Source: Streptomyces lunaelactis
Lineage (GTDB): Bacteria > Actinomycetota > Actinomycetes > Streptomycetales > Streptomycetaceae
Length of the DNA stretch: 64,000 nucleotides
Reading direction: 5' to 3'
NCBI RefSeq assembly: GCF_003054555.1
Contig: NZ_CP026304.1
Coordinates: 6,758,001 to 6,822,000, forward strand
Of this stretch, positions 17,825 to 26,618 are shown one piece after another (the stretch's first letter is position 1; each line of letters opens with the position of its first letter). The notes beneath the pieces are model-generated. The model was not told the DNA's origin. It saw only the letters and a program-made list of their open reading frames with translations, and did not search any database. The position numbers and the translations under genes are program-made.

Positions 17825-18715
17825 CTATGAAGCGGGAAGGAAGTGGATCCGCTCCTGGACGACCGGATGGCCGGCCTTGGCGAAGTTCGCGGCCATCGGG
17901 AAGTTGCCCTGATCGGTCGCGCCCGCGATGAACTCCGCGCCCCGCTCCGCCAGGAAGTGGGTGCACTCCGTCAGCAGGTCGTACGCGTAGCCGTTGCCGC
18001 GCTGCTCCGGTACGACGCCGATGAAGCCGACGCACGGCCCCGACGGGTTGTGCGCCGGGATGTGGATGCCGGCCAGTTCGCCTTCGGGCGTGTGGGCGAG
18101 CTGCCACCACTCGCGCGGCGACGGGCACCAGTGGAAGAAGTCGAGCTCCTCCTGCGCCGCCCGGTCCAGGCCCCCTTCGGCGATGGTGCGCAGCGCGTGC
18201 GCGTCGAGCGTGACCGAGTGGACGCGGCGCAGCACGTCGAGGATCACGGCGTCGTCGGCCTCCGGCCCGAACACCAGCCGCCCGGGCCGCTCGGGCAGCC
18301 CGCACTCCGGCGTCCACCGGTACTGGAAGCGCTCCACCAGAACCCTCATCCCGCCCGCAGTCGCGGCACGGACCCTGGCCTCGCCGGCCGCCAGGGTCGC
18401 GGGGTCCTCGCGCCAGCCGGCCGGCAGGATCAGTTCGTACTCGACCTGGAACGGGGAGGTGCGCAGCAGCTCGCTGCCCGCCGCCTCCTCGCCGTCGGCG
18501 AAGTCGAACCAGTTGATGTTGACGGGGCTTTCGTCGTCGGGGCCACCCCACCAGGCGGCCCGCGCGACGACCTTGCCGTCGCGCAGCGCGACCCGCTTCC
18601 AGTCGGGGCGGTGCGTGGCACGGGCCAGCGCACGGCCCACACCGAGGGGGTCGGGCAGGGAGTCGAAGAGATGTGCGTCGCTCTCGTCGAGAGCGCGAAT
18701 GACCAGATCGGTCAT
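17825..18715 (-). CDS. GNAT family N-acetyltransferase with an upstream leader ORF
   Basis: The 296-residue protein has a GNAT acetyl-CoA binding signature in its C-terminal half (GFIGVVPEQRGNGYAYDLLT, about residues 222-241). The N-terminal half is weaker and may be a degenerate second GNAT fold. The acceptor substrate is unknown. CGGAGG precedes ATG 18715 by about 10 bases. A short ORF with a very strong ribosome site lies 44 bp upstream in the same direction (18760-18816) and may regulate it. The divergent neighbour is a DUF1707-FHA gene. Confidence 0.8.
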   Translation of the reverse strand: MTDLVIRALDESDAHLFDSLPDPLGVGRALARATHRPDWKRVALRDGKVVARAAWWGGPDDESPVNINWFDFADGEEAAGSELLRTSPFQVEYELILPAGWREDPATLAAGEARVRAATAGGMRVLVERFQYRWTPECGLPERPGRLVFGPEADDAVILDVLRRVHSVTLDAHALRTIAEGGLDRAAQEELDFFHWCPSPREWWQLAHTPEGELAGIHIPAHNPSGPCVGFIGVVPEQRGNGYAYDLLTECTHFLAERGAEFIAGATDQGNFPMAANFAKAGHPVVQERIHFLPAS

Positions 18716-19028
18716 GAGAGTTGTCCTCCGGGAAGATGAAGTGCGGTGTGCGCTCCCGGTCAGACTGCGAACGCGCGGTGGACGGGGCGGGAGCGCGGGA
18801 TTCGTGTGGTCTGCACTGCTCTCGCCTCCTTCCGTCGGTCCGTGGCGTCGCGATCACGCTAGAAGGCGCCGTAGGGAGCCGTCCAGCGATTTTCGGAGCC
18901 CTGTCCCGAGCCGCCGGGGGACGGCCCAGCGGAATGGCGGCTTCCGCGCAGGTCAGCAGCAGTGCCGAAGACGCTGGAACGCCGGTTCATCTGGACACCC
19001 CGGGCCCTTCGGCCCGACAATCTCGAAT
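18716..19028. other. Divergent intergenic region between GNAT and DUF1707-FHA genes
   Basis: These 313 bases hold the 18-codon leader ORF (18760-18816, minus strand) and presumably promoters for both flanking genes. I see no clear sigma-70 hexamers, strong hairpin or repeat beyond the leader. The FHA gene start at 19029 has no obvious ribosome site. Confidence 0.5.
18760..18816 (-). CDS. Putative 18-residue leader peptide upstream of the GNAT gene
   Basis: GTG 18816 is preceded by the ribosome site GGAAGGAGG with an 8-base spacer, better than that of most genes in the window. The ORF reads MQTTRIPRSRPVHRAFAV and stops at TGA 18762-18760, 44 bases before the GNAT ATG. Four Arg and two Pro in 18 residues fit a leader at which ribosome stalling could control the downstream gene. 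It was too short for usual gene callers. That it is translated and regulatory is an inference. Confidence 0.5.
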   Translation of the reverse strand: MQTTRIPRSRPVHRAFAV

Positions 19029-19577
19029 GTGACGTCCTCCTTCGAGTTCCACACGTATCCCGCTCGGCTCTCGGATGCCGAGCGCGACCGTGTGCTCGGT
19101 GTGCTCAGAGAGGGCGCCGCCCAGGGCAAGCTGTCGCACGAGACCTTCGTCCACCGCATGGAGCTCGCGCTGGCCGCCCGCAGGTCGGAGGAGCTCCAGG
19201 CGCTCACCGCCGACCTCGGCGGCAGGAGCAGCTGGTCACGACAGCTGTACGCGGCAGTGGGCCGGGCGTCCGCCTTCTCGGTACGGCTGCGCAGGGCCTG
19301 GCAGGCCGAGAAGCTGCCACCGCTGCTGCTGCCCGAACCCGGCCCGTACCCCCTGCGGATCGGCCGCGACCCGGGCAACGGGCTGCGGCTGAGCCATGAC
19401 ACGGTCTCGCGGCTGCACGCCGAACTGAGCCGTAAGGGCAGCCTGTGGATCCTGCGCGACCTCGGCTCCACCAACGGCACCACCGTCAACGGACAGCGGG
19501 TGACGGGCTCGGTCGTCGTGCAGGACGGGGACATGGTGGGCTTCGGACGGATGAGCTTCCGCCTCACGGCGCGCTGA
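19029..19577 (+). CDS. DUF1707 and FHA domain protein
   Basis: The 182-residue protein joins an N-terminal DUF1707 (RLSDAERDRVLGVLREGAAQGKLSHETF, then RRSEELQALTADLGG, residues 10-64) to a C-terminal FHA domain. The FHA residues are visible: RIGRDPGNGLRL, SRLHAEL and GSTNGTTVNGQ. FHA domains bind phosphothreonine, so this is probably a cytoplasmic reader of Ser/Thr kinase signalling. DUF1707 has no assigned function. GTG 19029 begins the domain; no alternative start is nearby. It is convergent with treY. Confidence 0.9.
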   Translation: MTSSFEFHTYPARLSDAERDRVLGVLREGAAQGKLSHETFVHRMELALAARRSEELQALTADLGGRSSWSRQLYAAVGRASAFSVRLRRAWQAEKLPPLLLPEPGPYPLRIGRDPGNGLRLSHDTVSRLHAELSRKGSLWILRDLGSTNGTTVNGQRVTGSVVVQDGDMVGFGRMSFRLTAR

Positions 19578-19623
19578 ACCCGGCGCTCCGCGGATACCAC
19601 TTCGCTGCTGGTACGGCCCGGCC

Positions 19624-21978
19624 TCAGCCGGTCGCCGACCCCTCCCGTACCGCCCCGCGGCTCAGCAGTGCCACCGGCCGTTCCGCGAACAGCTCGGCCA
19701 GGGGCACAGGACCGCCCCCGAACTCCCGTTCCGGCGCGAGCAGATCCGCCCACCGGCCCTCCGGCAGCGTCAGCTCGGTGTCCGCCCAGCCGCCCGCCTC
19801 GGCCAGCCGCAGCGAGAGCCGGGTGACAGCGGTGACCACCTCGCCCGTGCGGCAGAACGCCAGGCAGTGCGCGGCGGCCGGGCCGCTCGCGGTCAGCGGC
19901 GCGTACGCACCCGACTCGCCGAAGACCTCCGGGCGGTCCCGGCGCAGCCGCAGCGCCGCCGTTGTGAGCGCCGTCTTCTCGTCCGGTGCCCCCTGACGGA
20001 ACGGCCGCCTGTTGTCCGGGTCCACCAGAGCCAGGAACTCCCGCTCCGTGCCCTGGTACACGTCCGGCACCCCCGGCATCGTCAGCTGCACCAGCGTCGC
20101 GCCCAGCGCATTGGCGCGTACATACGGATCCAGCTCGCGGGCGAAGAGCGCCACCGAGTACAGCGGCGGCCCGGCCGGCCCGGCGGCCACGAACGCGGTG
20201 ACCGCCTGCTCGTACGCCGGGTCCGGCTCCGTCCAGCTGGTGTGCAGGCCCGCCTCCCGTACCGCCTTGAGCAGCGCCGTCTCCAGCCTGTCGGCGTACG
20301 GGAAGCCGAACCCGACCGCGGTCTGCCAGGCCACCCACGCCAGCTGCGGATCGGGCGCCCGCCCGCCCGCCAGGCGGCCGGCCTCCGCGGTGACGCGGCC
20401 GAGGAAGTCGGCCCAGCGGTCCGGGCACTCGGACAGCACGGCGATCCTGGCCCGTACATCCGCGCTGCGCTTGGTGTCGTGCGTGGTCAGCACGGTCCCG
20501 GTGGCGGGCCAGTCGCGCGCGAGACGGGCGCAGTACGCATGGAACAGCTCCGGGCTCACCGCCGGGCTGCCCGGCTCCCCGCCCACCTCGTTCGCCGAGA
20601 TCAGCGGCACATAACGGTAAAAGGCTGTGTCCTCGACGGACTTGGCGCGCAGCGCGGACGCCGTCTGGGCGAAGCGCGTACGGAAGGCCTCCTTGTTCGG
20701 GCCATCGCCAAGCAGCCCGAGCGCCAGGTCCCGTACGACATCGACGGCCGTGGCCTCCTCGGCGACCGCGAACGCCGCCTTCGCCCGGAGCGCAGCCGAC
20801 CGGCGCAGCGCCTCCTCGCCGCCGATGCGGTACGGACGGTAGACCGGCACGCGCACCAGCAGCTCCCGTACCGCAGCGCGCAACGTCCAGGGAGCGTGGT
20901 CCCGCAGTGCCGGATCCGCCGCGCAGACGCGCTCCGCGAGGCGGGTCAGCGCGGTGGTCTCGGCGGCCAGTTCACGGGTGAGAACCTTGTACGCGGCGCG
21001 GCGCACCGTCGCCTCCCAGTAGCCGCCGCGGTCACCGGCGGGACCTGCGAACTCCCGGTACTGATCGACGAGTCGCGGCTCACCCGCCGGATCGGTGAAC
21101 AGGCCGTCGACATGGCGCAGCGCGTCGTACCCGGTCGTGCCGGCGACGCGCCAGCCCGCGGGCAGCCGCTCGTCCCCGGTGAGGATCTTCTCGACGACCG
21201 TCCAGCACGTCCCGCCCGTCGCCTCGTCGAGCCGCCGCAGATACGCCTCGGGATCGGCGAGACCGTCGGGGTGGTCCACCCGCAGGCCCTCCACGACTCC
21301 GTCCCGTACCAGCTCCAGGATCTTGCCGTGGGTCGCGTCGAAGACCTCCGGGTCCTCGACCCGGACCCCGATCAGCTCCGAGATCGTGAAGAACCGGCGG
21401 TAGTTGAGCTCGGTCCGGGCCAGCCGCCACCAGCCGAGCCGGTACCACTGCGCGTCGAGCAGCTCCGGCAGGGGCAGCTTCGCGGTGGACTCGCGCAGCG
21501 GGAACCGCTGCTCCCCGTAGTGCAGTACGTCCCCCTCGACCCGCATCGCGCCCAGCTCGTCGCCGATCCGGCCGGCCAGCACCGGCAGCAGGACCTTCCC
21601 GGCGCCCGCCTCCCAGTCGATGTCGAACCAGCGGGCGTACGGGGACAGCGGCCCCTCGCGCAGTACCTCCCACAGGGCCCGGTTGTGGCGCGGCACGGCG
21701 GCCATATGGTTCGGGACGATGTCGAGGACCAGGCCGAGTCCGTGCTCACGTGCCGTACGGGCCAGCCGCCGCAGGCCCTCCTCGCCGCCCAGCTCCTCCC
21801 GCACCCGGGCCGGGTCGACGACGTCGTAGCCGTGCGCCGACCCCGGCACCGCTTCCAGCACCGGTGACAGATGCAGATGCGAGACGCCGAGCTCGGCGAG
21901 ATACGGGACCGCTTCGGCGGCGGCCGCGAACGGGAAGTCCGGCTGGAGCTGGAGCCGGTACGTGGCGGTGGGCGTCAT
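19624..21978 (-). CDS. treY: Maltooligosyltrehalose synthase
   Basis: TreY isomerises the reducing-end alpha-1,4 bond of maltodextrins to the alpha,alpha-1,1 bond of trehalose. The 784-residue protein has the GH13 family-26 start (ATYRLQLQPDFPFAAA; HLHLSPVLEAVPGSAHGYDV), DIVPNHMA, GLRVDHPDGLADP with the catalytic Asp, and the conserved VPDVYQGTE region near the C terminus. ATG 21978 was chosen; a GTG at 21996 is equally open, and neither has a clear ribosome site. With treZ and glgX it makes trehalose from glycogen-type glucans. Confidence 0.93.
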   Translation of the reverse strand: MTPTATYRLQLQPDFPFAAAAEAVPYLAELGVSHLHLSPVLEAVPGSAHGYDVVDPARVREELGGEEGLRRLARTAREHGLGLVLDIVPNHMAAVPRHNRALWEVLREGPLSPYARWFDIDWEAGAGKVLLPVLAGRIGDELGAMRVEGDVLHYGEQRFPLRESTAKLPLPELLDAQWYRLGWWRLARTELNYRRFFTISELIGVRVEDPEVFDATHGKILELVRDGVVEGLRVDHPDGLADPEAYLRRLDEATGGTCWTVVEKILTGDERLPAGWRVAGTTGYDALRHVDGLFTDPAGEPRLVDQYREFAGPAGDRGGYWEATVRRAAYKVLTRELAAETTALTRLAERVCAADPALRDHAPWTLRAAVRELLVRVPVYRPYRIGGEEALRRSAALRAKAAFAVAEEATAVDVVRDLALGLLGDGPNKEAFRTRFAQTASALRAKSVEDTAFYRYVPLISANEVGGEPGSPAVSPELFHAYCARLARDWPATGTVLTTHDTKRSADVRARIAVLSECPDRWADFLGRVTAEAGRLAGGRAPDPQLAWVAWQTAVGFGFPYADRLETALLKAVREAGLHTSWTEPDPAYEQAVTAFVAAGPAGPPLYSVALFARELDPYVRANALGATLVQLTMPGVPDVYQGTEREFLALVDPDNRRPFRQGAPDEKTALTTAALRLRRDRPEVFGESGAYAPLTASGPAAAHCLAFCRTGEVVTAVTRLSLRLAEAGGWADTELTLPEGRWADLLAPEREFGGGPVPLAELFAERPVALLSRGAVREGSATG

Positions 21979-22046
21979 GCGAACGTACGTACCCACCTTG
22001 AGGACTTCTGTGTCATCGGCCCGGGTGTGGGTGTCGGCCGTTCGGG

Positions 22047-22073
22047 CTAAGCGGCCCCGGGGACACCGCTTAG
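22047..22073. repeat. 27-bp palindromic mini copy of the 165-bp element at 51856
   Basis: The sequence begins CTAAGCGGCCCCGGGGA (17 bases identical to the left end of the 51856-52020 element) and finishes CACCGCTTAG (10 bases identical to its right end). The two ends are fused with nothing between them. It lies in the treY-glgX gap and looks like a deletion derivative or an empty remnant. Confidence 0.6.
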
Positions 22074-22080
22074 TGGAGAA

Positions 22081-22128
22081 TCCAGCCCCTCCGGCGCTTG
22101 AGGGGCGGGGTCCGGGGCGGAGCCCCGG
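22081..22128. repeat. GC-rich extragenic repeat with hairpin near the glgX 3' end
   Basis: The stretch contains CCCCTCCGGCGCTTGAGG followed by a GGGGCGGGG run and the hairpin CGGGGC-GGA-GCCCCG (22113-22127). This wording matches, from memory, a common short repeat between Streptomyces genes. It sits right after the glgX stop and could act as a terminator-like element for glgX, although no T tract follows. Confidence 0.5.
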
Positions 22129-24249
22129 TCACGCCGGCCGCCGCAGGACCGTCAGGCTTCGCCCCACCAGCCGCACCCGCTCACCGGCCCCCACCTTCGG
22201 GCCCGCGCCCGGCGGGACACCCTCCTTGCGTGCGGTGTCCACGACCACCTGCCACTGGCGACCGTGGTTGACCGGCACCGCGAAGTCCAGTTCGTCCGCG
22301 CTCGCGTTGAACATCAGCAGGAAGGAGTCGTCGGCGATCCGCTCCCCGCGCGGCCCCGGCTCCGAGATCGCATGGCCGTTCAGGAACACCGACAGCGCCC
22401 TCGCGGACGCCGACTGCCAGTCCCGCTGGACCATCTCCTCGCCCTCCGGAGTGAACCACGCGATGTCGGACAGCTCGTCGTGCGTCCCCTCCACCGGCCT
22501 GCCGTGGAAGAAGCGCCGCCGCCGGAAGACCGGATGGTCGCGCCGCAGCCACACCATCGCCCGGGTGAAGGCCAGCAGCGTGCCGTCCTCGTCCGCGCCC
22601 GGCTCCGGCCAGCGCACCCAGGAGACCTCGTTGTCCTGGCAGTACGCGTTGTTGTTGCCGCCCTGCGTACGCGCGAACTCGTCGCCGTGGCTGAGCATCG
22701 GCACGCCCTGCGAGAGCATCAGCGTCGCGATGAAGTTCCGCATCTGCCGGTCGCGCAGATCGCGCACCCCGGGGTCGGACGTATCGCCCTCCGTGCCGCA
22801 GTTCCAGGAGCGGTTGTGGCTCTCGCCGTCGCGGTTGCCCTCGCCGTTCGCCTCGTTGTGCTTGTCGTTGTACGAGACCAGATCGTGCAGCGTGAAGCCG
22901 TCGTGGCAGGTGGTGAAGTTGATGGAGGCGAGCGGGCGCCGGCCGTCGTCCTGGTAGAGATCGGAGGAGCCGGTCAGCCGGGACGCGAACTCCGCCAGCG
23001 TCCGCGGCTCGCCCCGCCACAGATCCCGTACCGTGTCGCGGTACTTGCCGTTCCACTCGGTCCACAGCGGCGGGAAGTTCCCCACCTGGTAGCCGCCCTC
23101 GCCCACGTCCCACGGCTCGGCGATCAGCTTCACCTGGCTGACCACCGGGTCCTGCTGCACCAGGTCGAAGAACGACGACAGCCGGTCCACCTCGTGGAAC
23201 TGCCGGGCCAGCGTGGCCGCGAGGTCGAAGCGGAAGCCGTCGACATGCATCTCGGTCACCCAGTACCGCAGCGAGTCCATGATCAGCTGCAGCACATGGG
23301 GGCTGCGCATGAGCAGGGAGTTCCCGGTGCCGGTCGTGTCCGTGTAGTAGCGGGGATCGTCGGAGAGCCGGTAGTACGAGGCGTTGTCGAGGCCCCGGAA
23401 GGAGAGCGTGGGCCCCAGGTGGCTGCCCTCGGCCGTGTGGTTGTAGACGACGTCGAGGATGACCTCGATGCCCGCCTTGTGCAGCGCCCGCACCGCCTGC
23501 TTGAACTCCAGCACCTGTTCGCCGCGGTCGCCCCAGGAGGCGTAGGAGTTGTGCGGGGCGAAGAAGCCGATGGTGTTGTAGCCCCAGTAGTTGTTCAGCT
23601 CGGCGTCCACCAGCCGGTGGTCGTTGACGAACTGGTGCACGGGCATCAACTCGAGCGTCGTCACGCCCAGTTCGGTCAGATGGGAGATGACGGCGGGATG
23701 CGCGAGCCCGGCGTACGTACCGCGCAGCTCCTTCGGCAGCTCCGGATGGAGCATCGTGAGGCCCTTCACATGGGCCTCGTAGATCACCGTGCGGTGGTAG
23801 TCGGTACGCGGCGGCCGGTCGTCGCCCCAGTCGAAGTACGGGTTGACCACGACCGAGCTCATCGTGTGCGGCGCCGAGTCCAGGTCGTTGCGCGAGTCCG
23901 GCTTGCCGAAGTGGTAGCCGTACACGCTCTCGCTCCAGTCGATGGAGCCGCTGATCGCACGGGCGTACGGGTCGAGCAGCAGCTTCGCGGAGTTGCAGCG
24001 CTGCCCGCGATCCGGCGCGTACGGACCGTGGACCCGGAACCCGTACCGCTGACCCGGCATCACGCCTGGCAGATAGGCATGCCGTACGAACGCGTCGGTC
24101 TCGCGCAGCTCCACCGCCGTCTCCGAGCCGTCGTCGTGCAGCAGGCACAGCTCGATTCGTCGGGCGGCTTCTGAGTACACCGCGAAGTTGGTGCCGGCGC
24201 CGTCGTACGTGGCACCGAGCGGATACGCCTGTCCCGGCCAGACCTGCAT
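22129..24249 (-). CDS. glgX: Glycogen debranching enzyme (isoamylase type)
   Basis: GlgX/TreX hydrolyses alpha-1,6 branches of glycogen. The 706-residue protein starts with a CBM48 domain (YPLGATYDGAGTNFAVYSEAA). The GH13 family-11 barrel follows: DVVYNHTAEG, GFRFDLAATLAR (nucleophile), LIAEPWDVG (acid/base) and CHDGFTLHDLVSYNDKHN. ATG 24249 is preceded by GGAAGAG. Its linear products feed TreY and TreZ, whose genes lie on the same strand, so the three likely form one glycogen-to-trehalose route even though they are not contiguous. Confidence 0.94.
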   Translation of the reverse strand: MQVWPGQAYPLGATYDGAGTNFAVYSEAARRIELCLLHDDGSETAVELRETDAFVRHAYLPGVMPGQRYGFRVHGPYAPDRGQRCNSAKLLLDPYARAISGSIDWSESVYGYHFGKPDSRNDLDSAPHTMSSVVVNPYFDWGDDRPPRTDYHRTVIYEAHVKGLTMLHPELPKELRGTYAGLAHPAVISHLTELGVTTLELMPVHQFVNDHRLVDAELNNYWGYNTIGFFAPHNSYASWGDRGEQVLEFKQAVRALHKAGIEVILDVVYNHTAEGSHLGPTLSFRGLDNASYYRLSDDPRYYTDTTGTGNSLLMRSPHVLQLIMDSLRYWVTEMHVDGFRFDLAATLARQFHEVDRLSSFFDLVQQDPVVSQVKLIAEPWDVGEGGYQVGNFPPLWTEWNGKYRDTVRDLWRGEPRTLAEFASRLTGSSDLYQDDGRRPLASINFTTCHDGFTLHDLVSYNDKHNEANGEGNRDGESHNRSWNCGTEGDTSDPGVRDLRDRQMRNFIATLMLSQGVPMLSHGDEFARTQGGNNNAYCQDNEVSWVRWPEPGADEDGTLLAFTRAMVWLRRDHPVFRRRRFFHGRPVEGTHDELSDIAWFTPEGEEMVQRDWQSASARALSVFLNGHAISEPGPRGERIADDSFLLMFNASADELDFAVPVNHGRQWQVVVDTARKEGVPPGAGPKVGAGERVRLVGRSLTVLRRPA

Positions 24250-24542
24250 AGATATGACTCTTCCACTTCTGATCCGGGTGCTGGGGGGCGCTTCGCCCAG
24301 ATCCTCCCCGAAAGTATCGCCGCTCAGGTGCCCCCACAGGCGAGGACGACGCGGTCAACATCGGGTTCCTCATATCGCCCCTGGACACAACCGCTATGAA
24401 TCCGCTCACTCCGGCAGATCTCGCCAGGCAGAACCCCTGGAAATGGAAAGGGAGTTGGGAAAGGACACTGCCGATCCGGCTGCACCGCGTCCCACTGGCG
24501 GAGTAGTCTTCCTTGATCGTTGAAGGGGGAAGGGAAGGCGGT

Positions 24543-25781
24543 GTGCGGGTGAGCTCGGGAGGGCTGGAGCTACCCCCAGGTGACGCGAGTCACGAGGGGG
24601 ACTCCGCCGACGTCCCGCCCGGAGCGGTCTCCCTCGCACGGCCGATGGAGATCGGGGCGGAACTGGACTGGGGGGCGGACGCCTGGAGCGAGGTGCGTAC
24701 GCGCGCCCAACGTGCCGGGCGGGCCTACATCTGGCTGAACCTGGTGGAACAGCGGCTGCGGGCCGTGGTCGCGGCCGTGCTGCGCCCGATCTACGAGCCG
24801 GTGCACGGAGACGACTGGGTGGTGGCCGCCGCGGGGCCCGCGGGGCAGGAGTGGGTACAGCGAGCCGTCGCGGTCCGGGAGGTCTCGCGCCGCAAGGGCT
24901 ATCTGCTGGACCCGGCGGACGACAATGTCCTGTCCTTCCTCACCCTGCCGCAGCTGCGTGAGCTGATGGTCCAGCACTGGCCCTGCTTCGAGCCGTACTT
25001 CGACGACCGGCGCGATGTCGAGCTGGCGCTGGACGAGCTGGAGGTCGCCCGCAATGTCGTCTCGCGCAACCGCGCGCTGAACGAGGCGGTGCTGGCCCAG
25101 GCCGAGCGCGCCGCCGCGCGTCTGCTGGAGATACTCGGCAGCGGCGCGGGCGTTCCTTCCGCCGACCGGCTCCCCGTCGACGCGGTCGAGGATCTCGTCG
25201 GCGACCGCTACGCGGACGTGGTCTCCGTCCACCCCGACCGGGTCCGGCTGCAGCGCCAGCTGCCCGCCGAAGATCTCTTCGGAGGCGCTCGCCGCCTCGA
25301 CGCGATCGGCATAGGCCTGAACCTCCTCGTCCAGAACTACTCCGGCCGCCGACTGGTCCGCCTCGCCGAGCAGGGCTGCCGGGTCCGGCTCCTCTTCCTG
25401 AACCCGGCGAGCAGCGCGGTCAAGCGCCGCGAACGCGAACTGGGCCTGAAAAAGGGTGAGTTGAGCCGGACGGTGGAGATGAACATCCTCCATATGCGCC
25501 GGGTGCGCTCCCGCCTCCGCGACCCGGGCGCCTTCGAGATCCAGGTCTTCGACGAGACTCCCCGCTTCACCGCGTACCTCGTCGACGGCGACGGTCCGGA
25601 CGGCCTCGCCGTCATCCAGTCCTATCTGCGCAGCGCGCGGGGGATGGAGGCGCCGGTGCTGGTGCTGCGGGGCGGCGTGCGCGCGGTCGTGCGCGCGGGC
25701 CACGACGGCGAGAACGGGCTGTTCCAGACATATCGCGAGGAGTTCGAGTCCGTGTGGGCGGACTCGCGTCCCGTCTCCTGA
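24543..25781 (+). CDS. SAV2148-family protein (HEPN-like N-terminal, PLD/DUF5919-like C-terminal region)
   Basis: The 412-residue cytoplasmic protein matches what I remember as the SAV2148 family, described as HEPN-domain-containing. The N-terminal two thirds are helical (YIWLNLVEQRLRAVVAAVL, RAVAVREVSRRKGYLLDP, ELALDELEVARNVVSRNRALN). The C-terminal part has the pattern LAEQGCRVRLLFLNP, RRERELG, MRRVRSRLRD, QVFDETPRFTAYLVDGD and APVLVLRGG. This resembles the DUF5919-type domain found on HTH regulators. A classical HEPN R-x4-6-H motif is not evident. GTG 24543 follows AGGGAAGG. A DEDDh exonuclease gene follows after 78 bp. Confidence 0.7.
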   Translation: MRVSSGGLELPPGDASHEGDSADVPPGAVSLARPMEIGAELDWGADAWSEVRTRAQRAGRAYIWLNLVEQRLRAVVAAVLRPIYEPVHGDDWVVAAAGPAGQEWVQRAVAVREVSRRKGYLLDPADDNVLSFLTLPQLRELMVQHWPCFEPYFDDRRDVELALDELEVARNVVSRNRALNEAVLAQAERAAARLLEILGSGAGVPSADRLPVDAVEDLVGDRYADVVSVHPDRVRLQRQLPAEDLFGGARRLDAIGIGLNLLVQNYSGRRLVRLAEQGCRVRLLFLNPASSAVKRRERELGLKKGELSRTVEMNILHMRRVRSRLRDPGAFEIQVFDETPRFTAYLVDGDGPDGLAVIQSYLRSARGMEAPVLVLRGGVRAVVRAGHDGENGLFQTYREEFESVWADSRPVS

Positions 25782-25859
25782 CGCTCCGCCCGCGTTGTCA
25801 GTGGTGCGTGCGAAGGTGGTCGTCACTTGGGGGAACGCACCACAGAAAGGAGGTACGGG

Positions 25860-26594
25860 ATGAGCTGGGTCAGCGGGCCGTTGATGGCGTTCGATCTGGA
25901 GACCACGGGGACGGATGTCGAGACCGACCGCATCGTGACGGCGGCGGTCGTCCGGCTGGAGGCGGACGGATCCGTGTCGGAGGAGCGGATCTGGCTGCTG
26001 AACCCCGGTGTGGCCATACCCGAGCAGGCATCGGCGATCCACGGCATCTCGACGGAACACGCCCGCGAGCACGGGGTGCCGGCCGCCTCCGCGATCGAGG
26101 AGATCACACGGGCTGTCGCGGACGGGCTGCGCTCAGGGACGCCACTGGTGGTGATGAACGCGCGCTACGACCTGTCCCTGCTCGACCGTGAGTGCCGGCG
26201 GTACGGGGTCGAGTCGGTCAGCGAGCGACTGGGCAACGCACCTTCGCCCGTCATCGATCCGCTGGTGATCGACAAGCACGTCGACAAGTACCGGAAGGGG
26301 AAGCGGGCCCTCTACGCGCTGTGTGCCCACTACGGGGTGTCGCTCGACGACGCGCACGACGCGAGGGCGGACGCCGTGGCCGCTGCCCGAGTGGTGCGAC
26401 GTCTGGGGGAGGAGCACCAGCCCGTCGGAGTGATGCCGTTGGCGGACCTGCATGGTCTGCAGGTGCGCGCGGCAGCCGAGCAGTCGCTCTCCTTGCAGGC
26501 CTATCTGCGGCGCACCGCGGATCCGGCGGCAGTCGTCGAACCGGCATGGCCACTCATCCCCCGGATGCGGGAGCCCGCAGCCGGGAGAGACTGA
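25860..26594 (+). CDS. DEDDh 3'-5' exonuclease (DnaQ-like)
   Basis: The 244-residue protein has the four DEDDh motifs: AFDLETTGTD (Asp-x-Glu), NARYDLSLLDREC (Asp) and LDDAHDARADAVAAARV (His and Asp). The first is near residue 11 and the last near residue 170. It probably removes 3' nucleotides from DNA or RNA as a proofreading or repair exonuclease. The start is decided by a perfect AAAGGAGG six bases before ATG 25860; the in-frame TTG at 25827 lies upstream of that site. The SAV2148-family gene lies 78 bp upstream on the same strand. Confidence 0.92.
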   Translation: MSWVSGPLMAFDLETTGTDVETDRIVTAAVVRLEADGSVSEERIWLLNPGVAIPEQASAIHGISTEHAREHGVPAASAIEEITRAVADGLRSGTPLVVMNARYDLSLLDRECRRYGVESVSERLGNAPSPVIDPLVIDKHVDKYRKGKRALYALCAHYGVSLDDAHDARADAVAAARVVRRLGEEHQPVGVMPLADLHGLQVRAAAEQSLSLQAYLRRTADPAAVVEPAWPLIPRMREPAAGRD

Positions 26595-26618
26595 CCCGAC
26601 GGCGCGGAGGCCCGGATG

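Noticed and set aside
22181..24409. Long frame overlapping glgX on the same strand
   Set aside because: It is a shifted reading of glgX with Arg/Ala/Gly-rich, non-family sequence; glgX itself has all catalytic motifs.
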